Shown one piece after another: positions 30,746 to 39,814 of a stretch of DNA of 43,359 bases. A program made the position numbers and the translations under genes. The notes under the pieces are model-generated. The model ran no database searches, had not been told where the DNA came from, and saw only the letters and a program-made list of their open reading frames with translations. Each line of letters begins with the position of its first letter. Within the stretch, counting starts at the first letter, position 1. The DNA is from Streptomyces barkulensis. GTDB taxonomy: Bacteria > Actinomycetota > Actinomycetes > Streptomycetales > Streptomycetaceae. The stretch is taken from the NCBI RefSeq assembly GCF_002843305.1, contig NZ_PGSG01000037.1, positions 1 through 43,359 on the forward strand. Direction: 5' to 3'.

Positions 30746-31614
30746 GGCCGGAGGCGGACCACGACGGCTCACCGCCGGCCGAACTGCTGGCCGACGGTGA
30801 GCTGACGGTGCGCGGACGCCTCGGCGGCGCCTCCAACACGGTGCTGTACTGCACGGTCGCCGGGGCGGGCGCGGAAGGCGGGGACGGCGGGCGGGAGGTG
30901 CCCTGCGTCTACAAGCCGGTACGCGGGGAGCGCCCGCTGTGGGACTTCCCCGACGGCTGTCTCGCCCGGCGCGAGGTGGCCGCCTACGAGGTCTCCGAGG
31001 CCCTGGGCTGGCGTCTGGTGCCGCCGACCGTGCTGCGCGACGGCCCGTACGGCGAGGGCATGTGCCAGCTGTGGATCGGCCCCCGGCCGGACGGTACGGA
31101 GGAGCCGGGGGAGGACGGCGGGCCCGCCGCGGCGGAACTGCTCGCGCTGGTGGAGGAGGGGGAGCCGGGACCGGGCTGGAAGCCCGTCGTCCCGGTCGGC
31201 GTGGGCGGGGACCGCACCGCGCTGCTGGTGCACGCCGACGATCCCCGCCTGCGCCGGCTGGCCGTGCTCGACGCGGTGATCAACAACGCCGACCGCAAGG
31301 GCGGGCACCTGCTGACCGCCCCGGACGGAAAGCTGTACGGCATCGACCACGGTGTGACCTTCCACACCGACGACAAGCTGCGCACCCTGCTGTGGGGCTG
31401 GGCGGGCGAGCCGCTGCCCGGGGAGGCGCTGGAAGCGCTGCGCGGCCTGTCCGCCGCGCTGGCCGACGGCGGGCCGCTCGCCACCCGGCTGGCCGGGCTG
31501 ATCACCTCCGCCGAGCTGGACGCCCTGCGCAAGCGGACCGACGCCCTGATCGCCGCCGGCCGCCACCCGCTGCCCGGCGGCGACTGGCCCGCGATCCCCT
31601 GGCCCCCCGTCTGA
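30709..31614 (+). CDS. SCO1664-family protein (TIGR03843), PI-kinase-like fold
   Basis: 301 residues. VPCVYKPVRGERPLWDFPDG suits an ATP-binding lobe (Lys in CVYKP). LAVLDAVINNADRKGGHLL resembles the catalytic loop of PI3K/HipA-type kinases (D..N.DR...H), and KLYGIDHGVTFH the metal-binding loop in place of DFG. It is thus a predicted kinase of unknown substrate. ATG 30709 lies inside the DUF3090 gene and has GGAGGG about seven bases upstream. It precedes mshC by 189 bases. Conservation of the phosphatase/DUF3090/SCO1664/mshC order suggests a link to mycothiol or redox metabolism; this is inference. Confidence 0.85.
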   Translation: MPAPERIPPRPVRPEADHDGSPPAELLADGELTVRGRLGGASNTVLYCTVAGAGAEGGDGGREVPCVYKPVRGERPLWDFPDGCLARREVAAYEVSEALGWRLVPPTVLRDGPYGEGMCQLWIGPRPDGTEEPGEDGGPAAAELLALVEEGEPGPGWKPVVPVGVGGDRTALLVHADDPRLRRLAVLDAVINNADRKGGHLLTAPDGKLYGIDHGVTFHTDDKLRTLLWGWAGEPLPGEALEALRGLSAALADGGPLATRLAGLITSAELDALRKRTDALIAAGRHPLPGGDWPAIPWPPV

Positions 31615-31790
31615 GCCGCCGGATCCGTCCGCCCGCCCCGTCCTGCACGCCCCGCCCCGCACGTCCCGCCCGCCCAGCCCGGGCGGACGGACCCGGCCGG
31701 CGGCGGTCCGTCAAGTGGGCCACATCGGCCGCGGTGCCTCGGTTCAGGCCATTGCGCGCATCCCGTTCGTGGACGGCACAGCGTGCCGGT

Positions 31791-31796
31791 TACGCT
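31791..31796 (+). promoter_or_regulatory. -10 box of leaderless mshC promoter
   Basis: TACGCT, seven bases before ATG 31804, no ribosome site. Identical hexamer and spacing to the box before the phosphatase gene. Confidence 0.5.
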
Positions 31797-31803
31797 CATG
31801 ACC

Positions 31804-33033
31804 ATGCATGCCTGGCCCGCTTCCGAGGTGCCCGCCCTGCCAGGTCAGGGCCGAGACCTCAGCCTCCACGACACCGCGACCGGCGGACGGGTGACCCTCG
31901 CCCCCGGTCCCGTCGCCCGCCTCTACGTCTGCGGCATCACGCCGTACGACGCGACCCACATCGGGCACGCGGCGACCTACAACGCGTTCGACCTCGTGCA
32001 GCGCGTGTGGCTCGACACCAAGCGGCAGGTCCACTACGTGCAGAACGTCACCGACGTCGACGACCCGCTGCTGGAGCGGGCCGCCGCCACCGGTGAGGAC
32101 TGGACGGCGCTGGCCGAGCGCGAGACGGCGCTCTTCCGCGAGGACATGACCGCCCTGCGGATGCTCCCGCCCAGGCACTACATCGGGGCCGTGGAGTCCA
32201 TACCCGGGATCGTCCCCGTCATCGAGCGGCTGCGGGAGACCGGCGCCGCCTACGACCTCGACGGCGACGTCTACTTCTCCGTCGCCTCCGACCCCCACTT
32301 CGGCGAGGTCTCCGGTCTGGACGCCGAGACGATGCGGCACCTGTCGGCCGAGCGCGGCGGCGACCCGGACCGCCCCGGCAAGAAGAACCCGCTCGACCCG
32401 CTGCTGTGGATGGCCGCCCGAGAGGGCGAGCCCTCCTGGGACGGCGGCTCGCTCGGCCCCGGCCGCCCCGGCTGGCACGTCGAGTGCGTCGCCATCGCCC
32501 TGGACCACCTGGGCATGGGCTTCGACGTCCAGGGCGGCGGCTCCGACCTGGCCTTCCCCCACCACGAGATGGGCGCCTCGCACGCGCAGGCGCTCACCGG
32601 CCAGTACCCCTTCGCCCGCGCCTACGTCCACGCCGGGATGGTCGCCCTCCACGGCGAGAAGATGTCCAAGTCCAAGGGGAACCTGGTCTTCGTCAGCGCG
32701 CTGCGCCGCGACGGCACCGACCCGGCCGCCGTCCGCCTGGCCCTGCTGGCCCACCACTACCGCGCCGACTGGGAGTGGACCGACGCCGTTCTCGACGAGG
32801 CGGTGGCCCGGCTCGGGCGCTGGCGGGCCGCAGTCTCCCGCCCCGACGGCCCGCCGGCCGACGCGCTGGTGGAGGAGATCCGCGCCGCCCTCGCCGACGA
32901 CCTCGACGCCCCCGCCGCGCTGGCCGCGGTCGACCGCTGGGCCGAGCGCCAGAACGCGGACGGCGGTACGGACACCGGCGCGCCCGGCCTGGTGTCGCGG
33001 GCCGTGGACGCCCTGCTGGGCGTCGCGCTCTGA
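31804..33033 (+). CDS. mshC: Cysteine:1D-myo-inosityl-glucosaminide ligase (mycothiol biosynthesis)
   Basis: 409 residues. It is a cysteinyl-tRNA synthetase relative that activates cysteine with ATP and joins it to GlcN-Ins, the third enzymatic step of mycothiol synthesis. [19 protein letters not shown] holds the zinc Cys and HIGH motif, and [11 protein letters not shown] is [19 protein letters not shown] and DLAFPHHE carry further zinc ligands. It lacks the tRNA anticodon-binding tail and matches the MshC N-terminus [14 protein letters not shown] exactly, so it is not CysS. ATG 31804 is probably leaderless. It faces the PAC2 gene across a strong terminator. Confidence 0.95.
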   Translation: MHAWPASEVPALPGQGRDLSLHDTATGGRVTLAPGPVARLYVCGITPYDATHIGHAATYNAFDLVQRVWLDTKRQVHYVQNVTDVDDPLLERAAATGEDWTALAERETALFREDMTALRMLPPRHYIGAVESIPGIVPVIERLRETGAAYDLDGDVYFSVASDPHFGEVSGLDAETMRHLSAERGGDPDRPGKKNPLDPLLWMAAREGEPSWDGGSLGPGRPGWHVECVAIALDHLGMGFDVQGGGSDLAFPHHEMGASHAQALTGQYPFARAYVHAGMVALHGEKMSKSKGNLVFVSALRRDGTDPAAVRLALLAHHYRADWEWTDAVLDEAVARLGRWRAAVSRPDGPPADALVEEIRAALADDLDAPAALAAVDRWAERQNADGGTDTGAPGLVSRAVDALLGVAL

Positions 33034-33053
33034 GCGTCCGAGCACGCGACGGA

Positions 33054-33097
33054 AGACGCCCGGGGCGCCCGCCGAACGGCGGGCGCCCCGGGCGTCT
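33054..33097. terminator. Bidirectional terminator between mshC and PAC2 gene
   Basis: A perfect 20-bp stem (33054-33073 with 33078-33097) with a 4-nt gaac loop lies between two convergent genes. Confidence 0.85.
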
Positions 33098-33117
33098 CGC
33101 GTCGTCTCGCTGTGGGC

Positions 33118-34212
33118 TCAGTCGCCCTTCTCCGGGCCCTGAGGGCCGCTGTCCGTGCCGTCCGTGCCGTCCGTATCATCCGTGCCGTCCCCGCCTTCCG
33201 CGCCCTGAGGGCCGGCGCCCCCGCCTCCGGCGCCCCGCGCGCCGCGCTCCGGCCCGTCCTCCGGCGGCCTCGCCGGACGCGTACGCCCCCCGGCCGAGGT
33301 GTCGCGCAGGTACGAGCCGCCCTCGGCGGCCGTACCGCCCCCGGCGTGGCCGCCGGGCTGGCCGTCCCGCCGCCGCAGATAGCGCTCGAACTCCTTGGCG
33401 ATCGCCTCGCCCGACGCCTCCGGCAGCTCCGCGGTGTCCCGGGCCTCCTCCAGCGACTGCACGTACTCGGCCACCTCGTTGTCCTCGGCGGCGAGCTGGT
33501 CCACGCCCAGCTGCCAGGCCCGGGCGTCCTCCGGCAGTTCGCCCAGCGGGATCCGCACGTCCAGCAGGTCCTCCAGGCGGTTGAGCAGGGCGAGGGTCGC
33601 CTTCGGGTTGGGCGGCTGCGAGACGTAGTGCGGCACCGCGGCCCACAGGCTCACCGCGGGCACGCCCGCGTGGCCGCACGCCTCCTGGAGGATGCCGACG
33701 ATGCCGGTGGGGCCCTCGTACCGGGACTCCTCCAGGTCCATTGTGCGGGCCAGGTCCGGGTCGGAGGTGACACCCGTGACCGGGACCGGCCGGGTGTGCG
33801 GGGTGTCCCCGAGCAGTGCGCCGAGCACGACGACCATCTCCACACCCAGCTCGTGGGCGAACCCCAGGATCTCGTTGCAGAAGGACCTCCAGCGCATGCT
33901 CGGCTCGATACCGCGCACCAGCACCAGATCGCGGGCGCGGCCCCGGCCGTCGGCGTCACCGATCCGCACCACCGACAGGCGGGTCGTCGGCCAGGTGATC
34001 CTGCGCACACCGCCCTCCAGCCACACCTGGGGACGGTTGACCTGGAAGTCGTAGTAGTCCTCGGCGTCCAGCGCCGCGAACACCTCGCCCTTCCACTCCC
34101 GCTCCAGATGCGCGACCGCGGCGGAGGCGGCGTCACCGGCGTCGTTCCAGCCTTCGAACGCGGCCACCATGACCGGGTCGACCAGCTCGGGAACCCCCTC
34201 GAGCTCGATCAC
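33118..34212 (-). CDS. parJ: PAC2-family protein, ParJ-like
   Basis: 364 residues. PAC2 domain over the first 270: LVDPVMVAAFEGWNDAGDAAS, DLVLVRGIEPSMRWRSFCNEI and YEGPTGIVGILQEACGHAGVPAVSLWAAVPHYV. The S. coelicolor counterpart next to mshC (SCO1662, from memory) is ParJ, which binds ParA and tunes chromosome segregation in sporulating hyphae. The C-terminus is disordered, with Gly/Glu-rich stretches and DGTDDTDGTDGTD from repeated DNA at 33156-33190. GTG 34212 has GGAGG eight bases upstream; the frame remains open further but lacks a site. It ends at the shared terminator. Confidence 0.85.
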   Translation of the reverse strand: MIELEGVPELVDPVMVAAFEGWNDAGDAASAAVAHLEREWKGEVFAALDAEDYYDFQVNRPQVWLEGGVRRITWPTTRLSVVRIGDADGRGRARDLVLVRGIEPSMRWRSFCNEILGFAHELGVEMVVVLGALLGDTPHTRPVPVTGVTSDPDLARTMDLEESRYEGPTGIVGILQEACGHAGVPAVSLWAAVPHYVSQPPNPKATLALLNRLEDLLDVRIPLGELPEDARAWQLGVDQLAAEDNEVAEYVQSLEEARDTAELPEASGEAIAKEFERYLRRRDGQPGGHAGGGTAAEGGSYLRDTSAGGRTRPARPPEDGPERGARGAGGGGAGPQGAEGGDGTDDTDGTDGTDSGPQGPEKGD

Positions 34213-34380
34213 CCAGTGCCTCCTTCCGGCCGACCGGAGCACACGCTCCGTACCGGCTGACGTTCCATTACCGTGCGGGCCCAGCCTACGGCGTGACCGT
34301 GCCCGCGCCGCAGCCATCACACTCCTTCCCGGGCCGTGCGGCGGTGATCCGTCCGGATACCGCCGCAGCCGCCCACGGCG

Positions 34381-34424
34381 CGCGGGCCCGTACGGCGGGC
34401 GGGAAGCCGCCGTACGGGCCCGCG
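34381..34424 (-). terminator. Terminator of the glycerol operon
   Basis: A perfect 18-bp stem (34381-34398 with 34407-34424), 8-nt loop, begins 20 bases after the glpD stop. Confidence 0.8.
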
Positions 34425-34443
34425 GAGCACCGGGGCGGGGGCG

Positions 34444-36063
34444 TCAGGGCCGCCGTGCGTCCAGCACCTTCGCGACCTCGGCGCGGACCTCCTCGGTGTC
34501 CAGGCCGCGGACGGTCAGCGTGGTGCGGCGGCGCAGCACGTCGTCCGCCGTCGCGGCCCACTCACGGTCGCGGGCGTAGACGACCTGCGCCCAGATCTCC
34601 GGGGCGTCCGGGTGGACGCGCTCGCCCAGCGCCGGGTCCTCGTGCACCAGGCGGGCGATGTCGAACGCCAGCGCCCCGTAGTGGGTCGCCAGGTGCCTGG
34701 CGGTCAGCGGGTCGAGCCGGGTGCCCGGCCCACGGTCCACCAGCAGCCGGTGGGCGACCGCGTCCGGGTTGGCCACCCCCGGCAGCGGCACCCGCCGCAC
34801 CAGCTCGGAGACCGGCACGGCGTCCTCGGCGAAGCCGGTCCGCGCGGTGCCCGGCAGCGTCGCCAGCTTCCTCAGGACGGTGCGGCCGATGTGCCGGTAG
34901 GTGGTCCACTTGCCGCCCGCGACCGAGAGCATCCCGCCGCGGCCCTCGGTGAGAACCGTCTCCCGCCTGGCCGACTCCACACCGCCCGGGCCGCCGGGCA
35001 GCACCCGCAGGCCCGCGAAGGCGTAGGTCACCAGATCCGGCGAGAGCTGCTCGTCGCGCACGGAGAAGGCGGCCTCGTCCAGGATCTGCCGGACGTCGGC
35101 GTCGGTGGCCGACACCTCGGCCGGATCGCCCTCGTAGGCCTCGTCGGTGGTGCCCAGCAGCAGGTGGTCCTCCCAGGGGAGGGCGAAGGTGATGCGGTAC
35201 CTGTCGACGGGCGTGGCCAGCGCCGCCCGCCACGGCGCCGTCCGCCTCAGCACCAGGTGCGCGCCCTTGGACAGCCGGACGCTGGGCGCCGCGCCCGCGT
35301 ACTCCATCCGCCGCATGCGGTCCACCCACGGTCCGGTGGCGTTGAGCACCAGCCGGGCGTCCACCTTGAACTCCGTGCCGTCCAGCCGGTCCCTCAGCTC
35401 CGCGCCGGTGACCCGGCCGTGGGTGAAGCGCAGACCGGTGACCTCGGCGTGGTTGAGGACGACCGAGCCGGAGTCCACGGCGGCGCGGACGGTCATCACC
35501 GCGACCCGGGAGTCGTTCATCTGGTGGTCGCCGTAGACCGCGACCGCCTTGAGGCCCTCGGTGCGCAGGGCCGGGTTGTCGGCGGCGGCCTTCGCCGGGG
35601 AGATCAGCCGGCCCACCCCGTCGCCGAAGGCGGACAGGGCGGAGTAGGCGAAGACGCCCGCGCCGAGCTTGGCCGCGCCGTGCGGACCGCTCCGGTAGAC
35701 CGGCAGGTGGAAGGTGAGCGGGTTGACCAGGTGCGGCGCCACGTCCCGGGCCAGCACCCGCCGCTCGTGGTGGTTCTCGGCGACCAGCCTCACCGCACCG
35801 GTCTGCAGGTAGCGCAGCCCGCCGTGGACCAGTTTGGAGGAGGCGGAGGAGGTGGCGCCGGCGAAGTCGCCGGCGTCCACCATCGCCACCCGCAACCCCG
35901 ACTGCGCCGCGTGCCAGGCGACCGAGGTGCCCAGGATGCCGCCGCCGACGACCAGTAGGTCGAAGACCGCGCCCTCCAGCACCTCCCGTGTCTCGGCACG
36001 GCCCGGGTCCGGGCCGGCGGCCGGGCGCGCCCCGAGGGTGGGGGCGCTTTCGAGGGTGTTCAT
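34444..36063 (-). CDS. glpD: Aerobic glycerol-3-phosphate dehydrogenase
   Basis: 539 residues, FAD enzyme at the inner face of the membrane that oxidises sn-glycerol 3-phosphate to dihydroxyacetone phosphate and feeds the quinone pool. FDLLVVGGGILGTSVAWHAA is the FAD-binding motif, GATSSASSKLVHGGLRYL the second conserved block and SVAGGKWTTYRHI the third. A C-terminal helical domain follows. ATG 36063 lies five bases after the glpK stop, and the GAGGAG at the end of glpK serves as ribosome site. Last gene of glpF-glpK-glpD (gylCAB); a terminator follows. Induced by glycerol through GylR, by analogy with S. coelicolor. Confidence 0.95.
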   Translation of the reverse strand: MNTLESAPTLGARPAAGPDPGRAETREVLEGAVFDLLVVGGGILGTSVAWHAAQSGLRVAMVDAGDFAGATSSASSKLVHGGLRYLQTGAVRLVAENHHERRVLARDVAPHLVNPLTFHLPVYRSGPHGAAKLGAGVFAYSALSAFGDGVGRLISPAKAAADNPALRTEGLKAVAVYGDHQMNDSRVAVMTVRAAVDSGSVVLNHAEVTGLRFTHGRVTGAELRDRLDGTEFKVDARLVLNATGPWVDRMRRMEYAGAAPSVRLSKGAHLVLRRTAPWRAALATPVDRYRITFALPWEDHLLLGTTDEAYEGDPAEVSATDADVRQILDEAAFSVRDEQLSPDLVTYAFAGLRVLPGGPGGVESARRETVLTEGRGGMLSVAGGKWTTYRHIGRTVLRKLATLPGTARTGFAEDAVPVSELVRRVPLPGVANPDAVAHRLLVDRGPGTRLDPLTARHLATHYGALAFDIARLVHEDPALGERVHPDAPEIWAQVVYARDREWAATADDVLRRRTTLTVRGLDTEEVRAEVAKVLDARRP

Positions 36064-36068
36064 GTGGA

Positions 36069-37586
36069 TCAGTTCTCCTCTTCGAGCCAGCCCATGGTCC
36101 GCTCCACGGCCTTGAGCCAGTTCTTGTACTCGCGTTCGCGCACGTCGGCCTCCATCCGGGGCGTCCACTCCGCGGCCCGACGCCAGTTGGCTCGCAGGGC
36201 GTCGGTGTCCGGCCAGAAGCCGACGGCCAGGCCGGCCGCGTAGGCGGCGCCCAGACAGGTGGTCTCGGCGACCATCGGCCGGACGACCGGAGCGTCCAGG
36301 ACATCGGAGATGCACTGCATCAGCAGGTTGTTGCTGGTCATGCCGCCGTCCACTCTCAGGGCGGTCAGCTCGACGCGGGAGTCCTTCTCCATCGCGTCGA
36401 CGATCTCGCGGGTCTGCCAGGCCGTCGCCTCCAGCACCGCGCGGGCGATGTGCGCCTTGGTGACGTAACGGGTCAGGCCGGCTATGACGCCCCGGGCGTC
36501 GGAGCGCCAGTAGGGGGCGAACAGCCCGGAGAAGGCGGGGACGAAGTAGGCGCCGCCGTTGTCCTCCACCGAGCTGGCCAGCGTCTCGATCTCGGCGGCG
36601 CTGTTGATCAGACCCATCTGGTCGCGCATCCACTGTACCAACGAGCCGGTGACCGCGATCGATCCCTCCAGCGCGTACACCGGGTCCTGGTCGCCGATGC
36701 GGTACCCGACGGTGGTCAGCAGGCCGTTGTAGGAGTTGACGGCCTCGGAACCGGTGTTGAGCAGCAGGAACGTACCGGTTCCGTACGTCGACTTGGCCTC
36801 GCCCGGCGAGAAGCAGGTCTGGCCGAACAGCGCGGCCTGCTGGTCGCCCAGCGCGGAGGCCACCGGCACGCCCTCCAGTGCCCCGCGGGCCTCGCCGTAG
36901 ACCTCGGCGGAGGAGCGGATCCCGGGCAGCACCGCCATGGGCACGCCCATGGACTCGCAGATGCGCGGATCCCAGTCCAGGGTGCGCAGGTTCATCAGCA
37001 GGGTGCGGGAGGCGTTGGTGACGTCGGTGACGTGCACGCCGCCCTCCGTGCCGCCGGTGAGGTTCCAGATCACCCAGGAGTCCATCGTGCCGAAGAGGAT
37101 CTCGCCGGCCTCGGCGCGCTCGCGCAGTCCTTCGACGTTGTCCAGCAGCCAGCGGATCTTCGGGCCCGCGAAGTAGGAGGCGAGCGGCAGGCCGGTCTCG
37201 CGGCGGAAGCGGTCCTGTCCGACGTTGCGGCCCAGCTCCCGGCAGAGCGCGTCGGTGCGGGTGTCCTGCCAGACGATGGCGTTGTGGACCGGCTCGCCGG
37301 TGGCCCTGTCCCACAGCAGCGTCGTCTCGCGCTGGTTGGTGATGCCCAGCGCCCGTACGTCCTCGCGCGTGATGCCCGCCCTGTCCAGGGCCTCGGCGAT
37401 CACCTCCTGGACGTTGGCCCAGATCTCGTTGGCGTCGTGCTCGACCCGGCCGGGCTCGGGGAAGATCTGCTCGTGTTCCTTCTGGCCGACCGAGACGATA
37501 CGGCCGTCCCGGTCGAAGACGATGCAGCGGCTGGAGGTGGTGCCCTGGTCGATGGCGGCGATGAACTCGCGGCGGGTGTCGCTCAT
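36069..37586 (-). CDS. glpK: Glycerol kinase
   Basis: 505 residues, the standard size. It phosphorylates glycerol to sn-glycerol 3-phosphate with ATP and so traps it in the cell. [19 protein letters not shown] is the phosphate-binding motif, [13 protein letters not shown] and [10 protein letters not shown] contact glycerol, [12 protein letters not shown] and [14 protein letters not shown] bind ATP, and [15 protein letters not shown] is the C-terminal signature. ATG 37586 has GGAG nine bases upstream; ATG 37601 would add MEHPD. Middle gene of the operon, 74 bases after glpF. Confidence 0.96.
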   Translation of the reverse strand: MSDTRREFIAAIDQGTTSSRCIVFDRDGRIVSVGQKEHEQIFPEPGRVEHDANEIWANVQEVIAEALDRAGITREDVRALGITNQRETTLLWDRATGEPVHNAIVWQDTRTDALCRELGRNVGQDRFRRETGLPLASYFAGPKIRWLLDNVEGLRERAEAGEILFGTMDSWVIWNLTGGTEGGVHVTDVTNASRTLLMNLRTLDWDPRICESMGVPMAVLPGIRSSAEVYGEARGALEGVPVASALGDQQAALFGQTCFSPGEAKSTYGTGTFLLLNTGSEAVNSYNGLLTTVGYRIGDQDPVYALEGSIAVTGSLVQWMRDQMGLINSAAEIETLASSVEDNGGAYFVPAFSGLFAPYWRSDARGVIAGLTRYVTKAHIARAVLEATAWQTREIVDAMEKDSRVELTALRVDGGMTSNNLLMQCISDVLDAPVVRPMVAETTCLGAAYAAGLAVGFWPDTDALRANWRRAAEWTPRMEADVREREYKNWLKAVERTMGWLEEEN

Positions 37587-37660
37587 GTCGGGGTGCTCCA
37601 TGGGTGGGCGGCGGGATGGCGCCGGGGGATCGGGGGAGGGGTGGGGAGAGCGGGAGCCGG

Positions 37661-38449
37661 TCAGGCGAACGCGAGCCGGTAGAGGACGCCCGCGAACGCT
37701 CCGCCCAGCAGGGGGCCCGCCACCGGGACCCAGGCGTAGCCCCAGTCCGATCCGCCCTTGTTGGGCAGTGGGAGCAGGGCGTGCACGATGCGCGGCCCGA
37801 GGTCGCGGGCGGGGTTGATCGCGTACCCGGTCGGGCCGCCCAGCGAGAGGCCGATCCCGACGACGACCAGGGCGGTGACGAGGACGCCGGTGCCGGACAG
37901 GGCCAGTCCCTCGGTGAGGCCCTGGGTGAGGATGGCCAGGACCAGCACGGCGGTGGCGATGGTCTCGGTGGCCATGTTCTGCACGGGGCTGCGGATCTCG
38001 GGGGCGGTTGAGAAGACGCCGAGCACCGGGCCGGGGGCGTCGGAGCGCTGCCGGTCGGCGGCGGCCGTCGTCTGGGCACCGGGGCCGCCGACGACCTCGC
38101 GGTCGGTCAGGTGCGCCAGGAACTGGCCGTAGTAGGAGACCCACACCAGGGCGGCGCCGGCCATGGCGCCGAGCAGCTGGCCGGCGAAGTAGACGGGCAC
38201 CTTGTCCCACTCCCCGCTCTGCACGGCGATGCCCACGGTGACCGCCGGGTTGAGGTGGGCGCCGGAGAGGCCCAGGGAGATGTAGGCGGCGGTGAGGACG
38301 GCGAATCCCCAGCCGAAGGTGATGGCGACCCAGCCGGCGCCGGCGGCCTTGGATCGTCTGAGCGTGACGGCGGCGCAGACGCCGCCGCCCAGCAGGATCA
38401 GGACGGCGGTGCCGATGACCTCGCCCAGGAATATGTCGGAGCTGGACAC
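37661..38449 (-). CDS. glpF: Glycerol uptake facilitator (MIP channel)
   Basis: 262 residues, six membrane helices and the two half-helix motifs [12 protein letters not shown] and [12 protein letters not shown]. The Asp after the second NPAR is the mark of glycerol-conducting aquaglyceroporins. A longer cytoplasmic loop with a Gly/Thr-rich insert ([18 protein letters not shown]) lies between helices 3 and 4. GTG 38449 follows AGGAG by about seven bases. First gene of the glycerol operon. The GylR-type operator at 38525-38539 lies 76 bases upstream. Confidence 0.93.
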   Translation of the reverse strand: MSSSDIFLGEVIGTAVLILLGGGVCAAVTLRRSKAAGAGWVAITFGWGFAVLTAAYISLGLSGAHLNPAVTVGIAVQSGEWDKVPVYFAGQLLGAMAGAALVWVSYYGQFLAHLTDREVVGGPGAQTTAAADRQRSDAPGPVLGVFSTAPEIRSPVQNMATETIATAVLVLAILTQGLTEGLALSGTGVLVTALVVVGIGLSLGGPTGYAINPARDLGPRIVHALLPLPNKGGSDWGYAWVPVAGPLLGGAFAGVLYRLAFA

Positions 38450-38833
38450 CCGCGACTCCTTTGCTCTTGTCCGGAGGGAGCCAGATGGAAGAAGTGGGGG
38501 AGGCGGACCGAGTCCCGTTCACTGTTCGACATTGTCGACCGCCGAACGGCAGTTTCGCCTCAGTCGAACATCTCGTCAAGGGTGCGAGCGGCGGATCGTG
38601 ACGGCGAACACGGGCCGCACGGCCGAAACCGTGCGAAAGCGATCGGGTGAGGCCGGGGTGAGCGGGGTGCCCCCGGACACTGCCCAGGGGCGACTGCCCC
38701 GAACCGGACGGCGGCCTGAATCGAACAAATAATGTGCCAAGCAGATGAATAGACTCACAAGGGCGGGACAACGAGCCGGCAGGTCGGCGGCTCGGCGAGC
38801 CGACGCGGGCGGAGCGGCGTGGAACGCGGTGGC
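38450..38833. other. glpF promoter region between gylR and glpF
   Basis: 384 bases. It contains the operator 38525-38539, a possible -35 TTGACG (minus strand, 38574-38579), further TTCGA half-sites at 38564-38570 and near 38717, and an AT-rich stretch (38715-38765). A short minus-strand frame across the AT-rich part has poor codon bias and is not taken as a gene. Confidence 0.6.
38525..38539. promoter_or_regulatory. GylR-type operator upstream of glpF
   Basis: ttcgacattgtcgac, symmetric about its centre except for the last base. It shares gttcgacattgtcga with the site before gylR, read on the opposite strand. Confidence 0.7.
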
Positions 38834-39598
38834 TCAGAAACGGCCCGCGCCCAGGTCGCGCGACACCGCCCGCGCGCAGTCCCGTACGGCCGCCACCAGC
38901 CGCGGCTGTATCTCCCCGTCCGCGCACACCCGCTCCACCGCGCCGGTGACGGCCACGGCGCCCACCGGCATCCGGCGCCGGTCGTGCACGGGGGCGGCGA
39001 TGGAGGCGACCCCCTCCCAGGTCTCCTCGACGTCGGCCGCCCAGCCGCGGGACCGGGTCAGTTCCAGGACCTCCTCGAACGACTCCGGATCGGTGATCGT
39101 CCGGGCGGTCAGCGCCTCGCGTTCGGAGTCCATCGCCTCGCTGTGGGCCACCGGGTCGTACGCCGCCAGCACCTTGCCCAGCGCGGTGCTGTGCAGTGGC
39201 TGCATCGCACCCACCTCCAGTACCTGCCGGCTGTCGTCGGGGCGGAAGACATGGTGCACGATCAGCACGCCCTGCTGGTGGAGCACGCCCAGGTAGACGC
39301 TCTCCCCGCTGGAACGGGCCAGGTCGTCTGTCCATACCAGGGCGCGGGCCCGCAGCTCGTGGACGTCCAGATAGCTGTTGCCCAGCCGCAGCAGCTCCGC
39401 ACCCAGCTGGTACCTGCCCGAGGCGGGATCCTGCTCGACGAAGCCCTCCTGCTGGAGGGTGCGCAGCAGACCGTGGGCGGTGCCCTTGGCCAGGCCCAGG
39501 GTGGAGGCGATGTCGGACAGCCCGAGGCGCCGCTCACCCCCGGCGAGCAGCCGCAGCACCGCCGCCGCCCGCTCCAGCGACTGGATGGTCCGGGCCAT
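38834..39598 (-). CDS. gylR: IclR-family glycerol operon repressor
   Basis: 254 residues, the same length as I recall for S. coelicolor GylR. The winged helix at the N-terminus ([46 protein letters not shown]) is followed by the IclR effector domain (from about 85) with [34 protein letters not shown]. It represses glpF-glpK-glpD and itself until glycerol or glycerol 3-phosphate is present. ATG 39598 has GGAGAGG seven bases upstream. A perfect operator at 39647-39661 lies 49 bases upstream. It is transcribed in the same direction as glpF, 384 bases before it. Confidence 0.93.
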   Translation of the reverse strand: MARTIQSLERAAAVLRLLAGGERRLGLSDIASTLGLAKGTAHGLLRTLQQEGFVEQDPASGRYQLGAELLRLGNSYLDVHELRARALVWTDDLARSSGESVYLGVLHQQGVLIVHHVFRPDDSRQVLEVGAMQPLHSTALGKVLAAYDPVAHSEAMDSEREALTARTITDPESFEEVLELTRSRGWAADVEETWEGVASIAAPVHDRRRMPVGAVAVTGAVERVCADGEIQPRLVAAVRDCARAVSRDLGAGRF

Positions 39599-39646
39599 CG
39601 CGCACCTCTCCTCTGTTGGCTTCTCTCGGTGGGCCGGAAGACGGCA

Positions 39647-39661
39647 TTCGACAATGTCGAA
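39647..39661. promoter_or_regulatory. GylR-type operator upstream of gylR
   Basis: ttcgacaatgtcgaa is a perfect 7-1-7 palindrome. It is 49 bases upstream of the gylR ATG and 154 upstream of metH, with the same core as the glpF site. Confidence 0.75.
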
Positions 39662-39814
39662 CGCTATCGGATCATGCCGATACCGCGGTAGCCGTCCGGC
39701 GTCCACGCCTCGGAACACCTGCGGCTCCCACGGCGCCGACAGATACCCTGGCCGGGTGCGCTTCCCGATGGAAGACGCAAAGCCGACAGCCGTCGCATCT
39801 CTGGGAGCCCTTCC

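Noticed and set aside
38576..38758. Small minus-strand gene (60 codons) between gylR and glpF
   Set aside because: Contains rare CTA and several TT-rich codons, lacks third-position GC bias and a ribosome site, and occupies the glpF promoter region.
39662..39814. Riboswitch (cobalamin, SAM or SAH) in the metH leader
   Set aside because: I could not find a B12 box or the conserved cores of SAM/SAH riboswitches; the leader appears short, about 60 bases after a TACCCT box.
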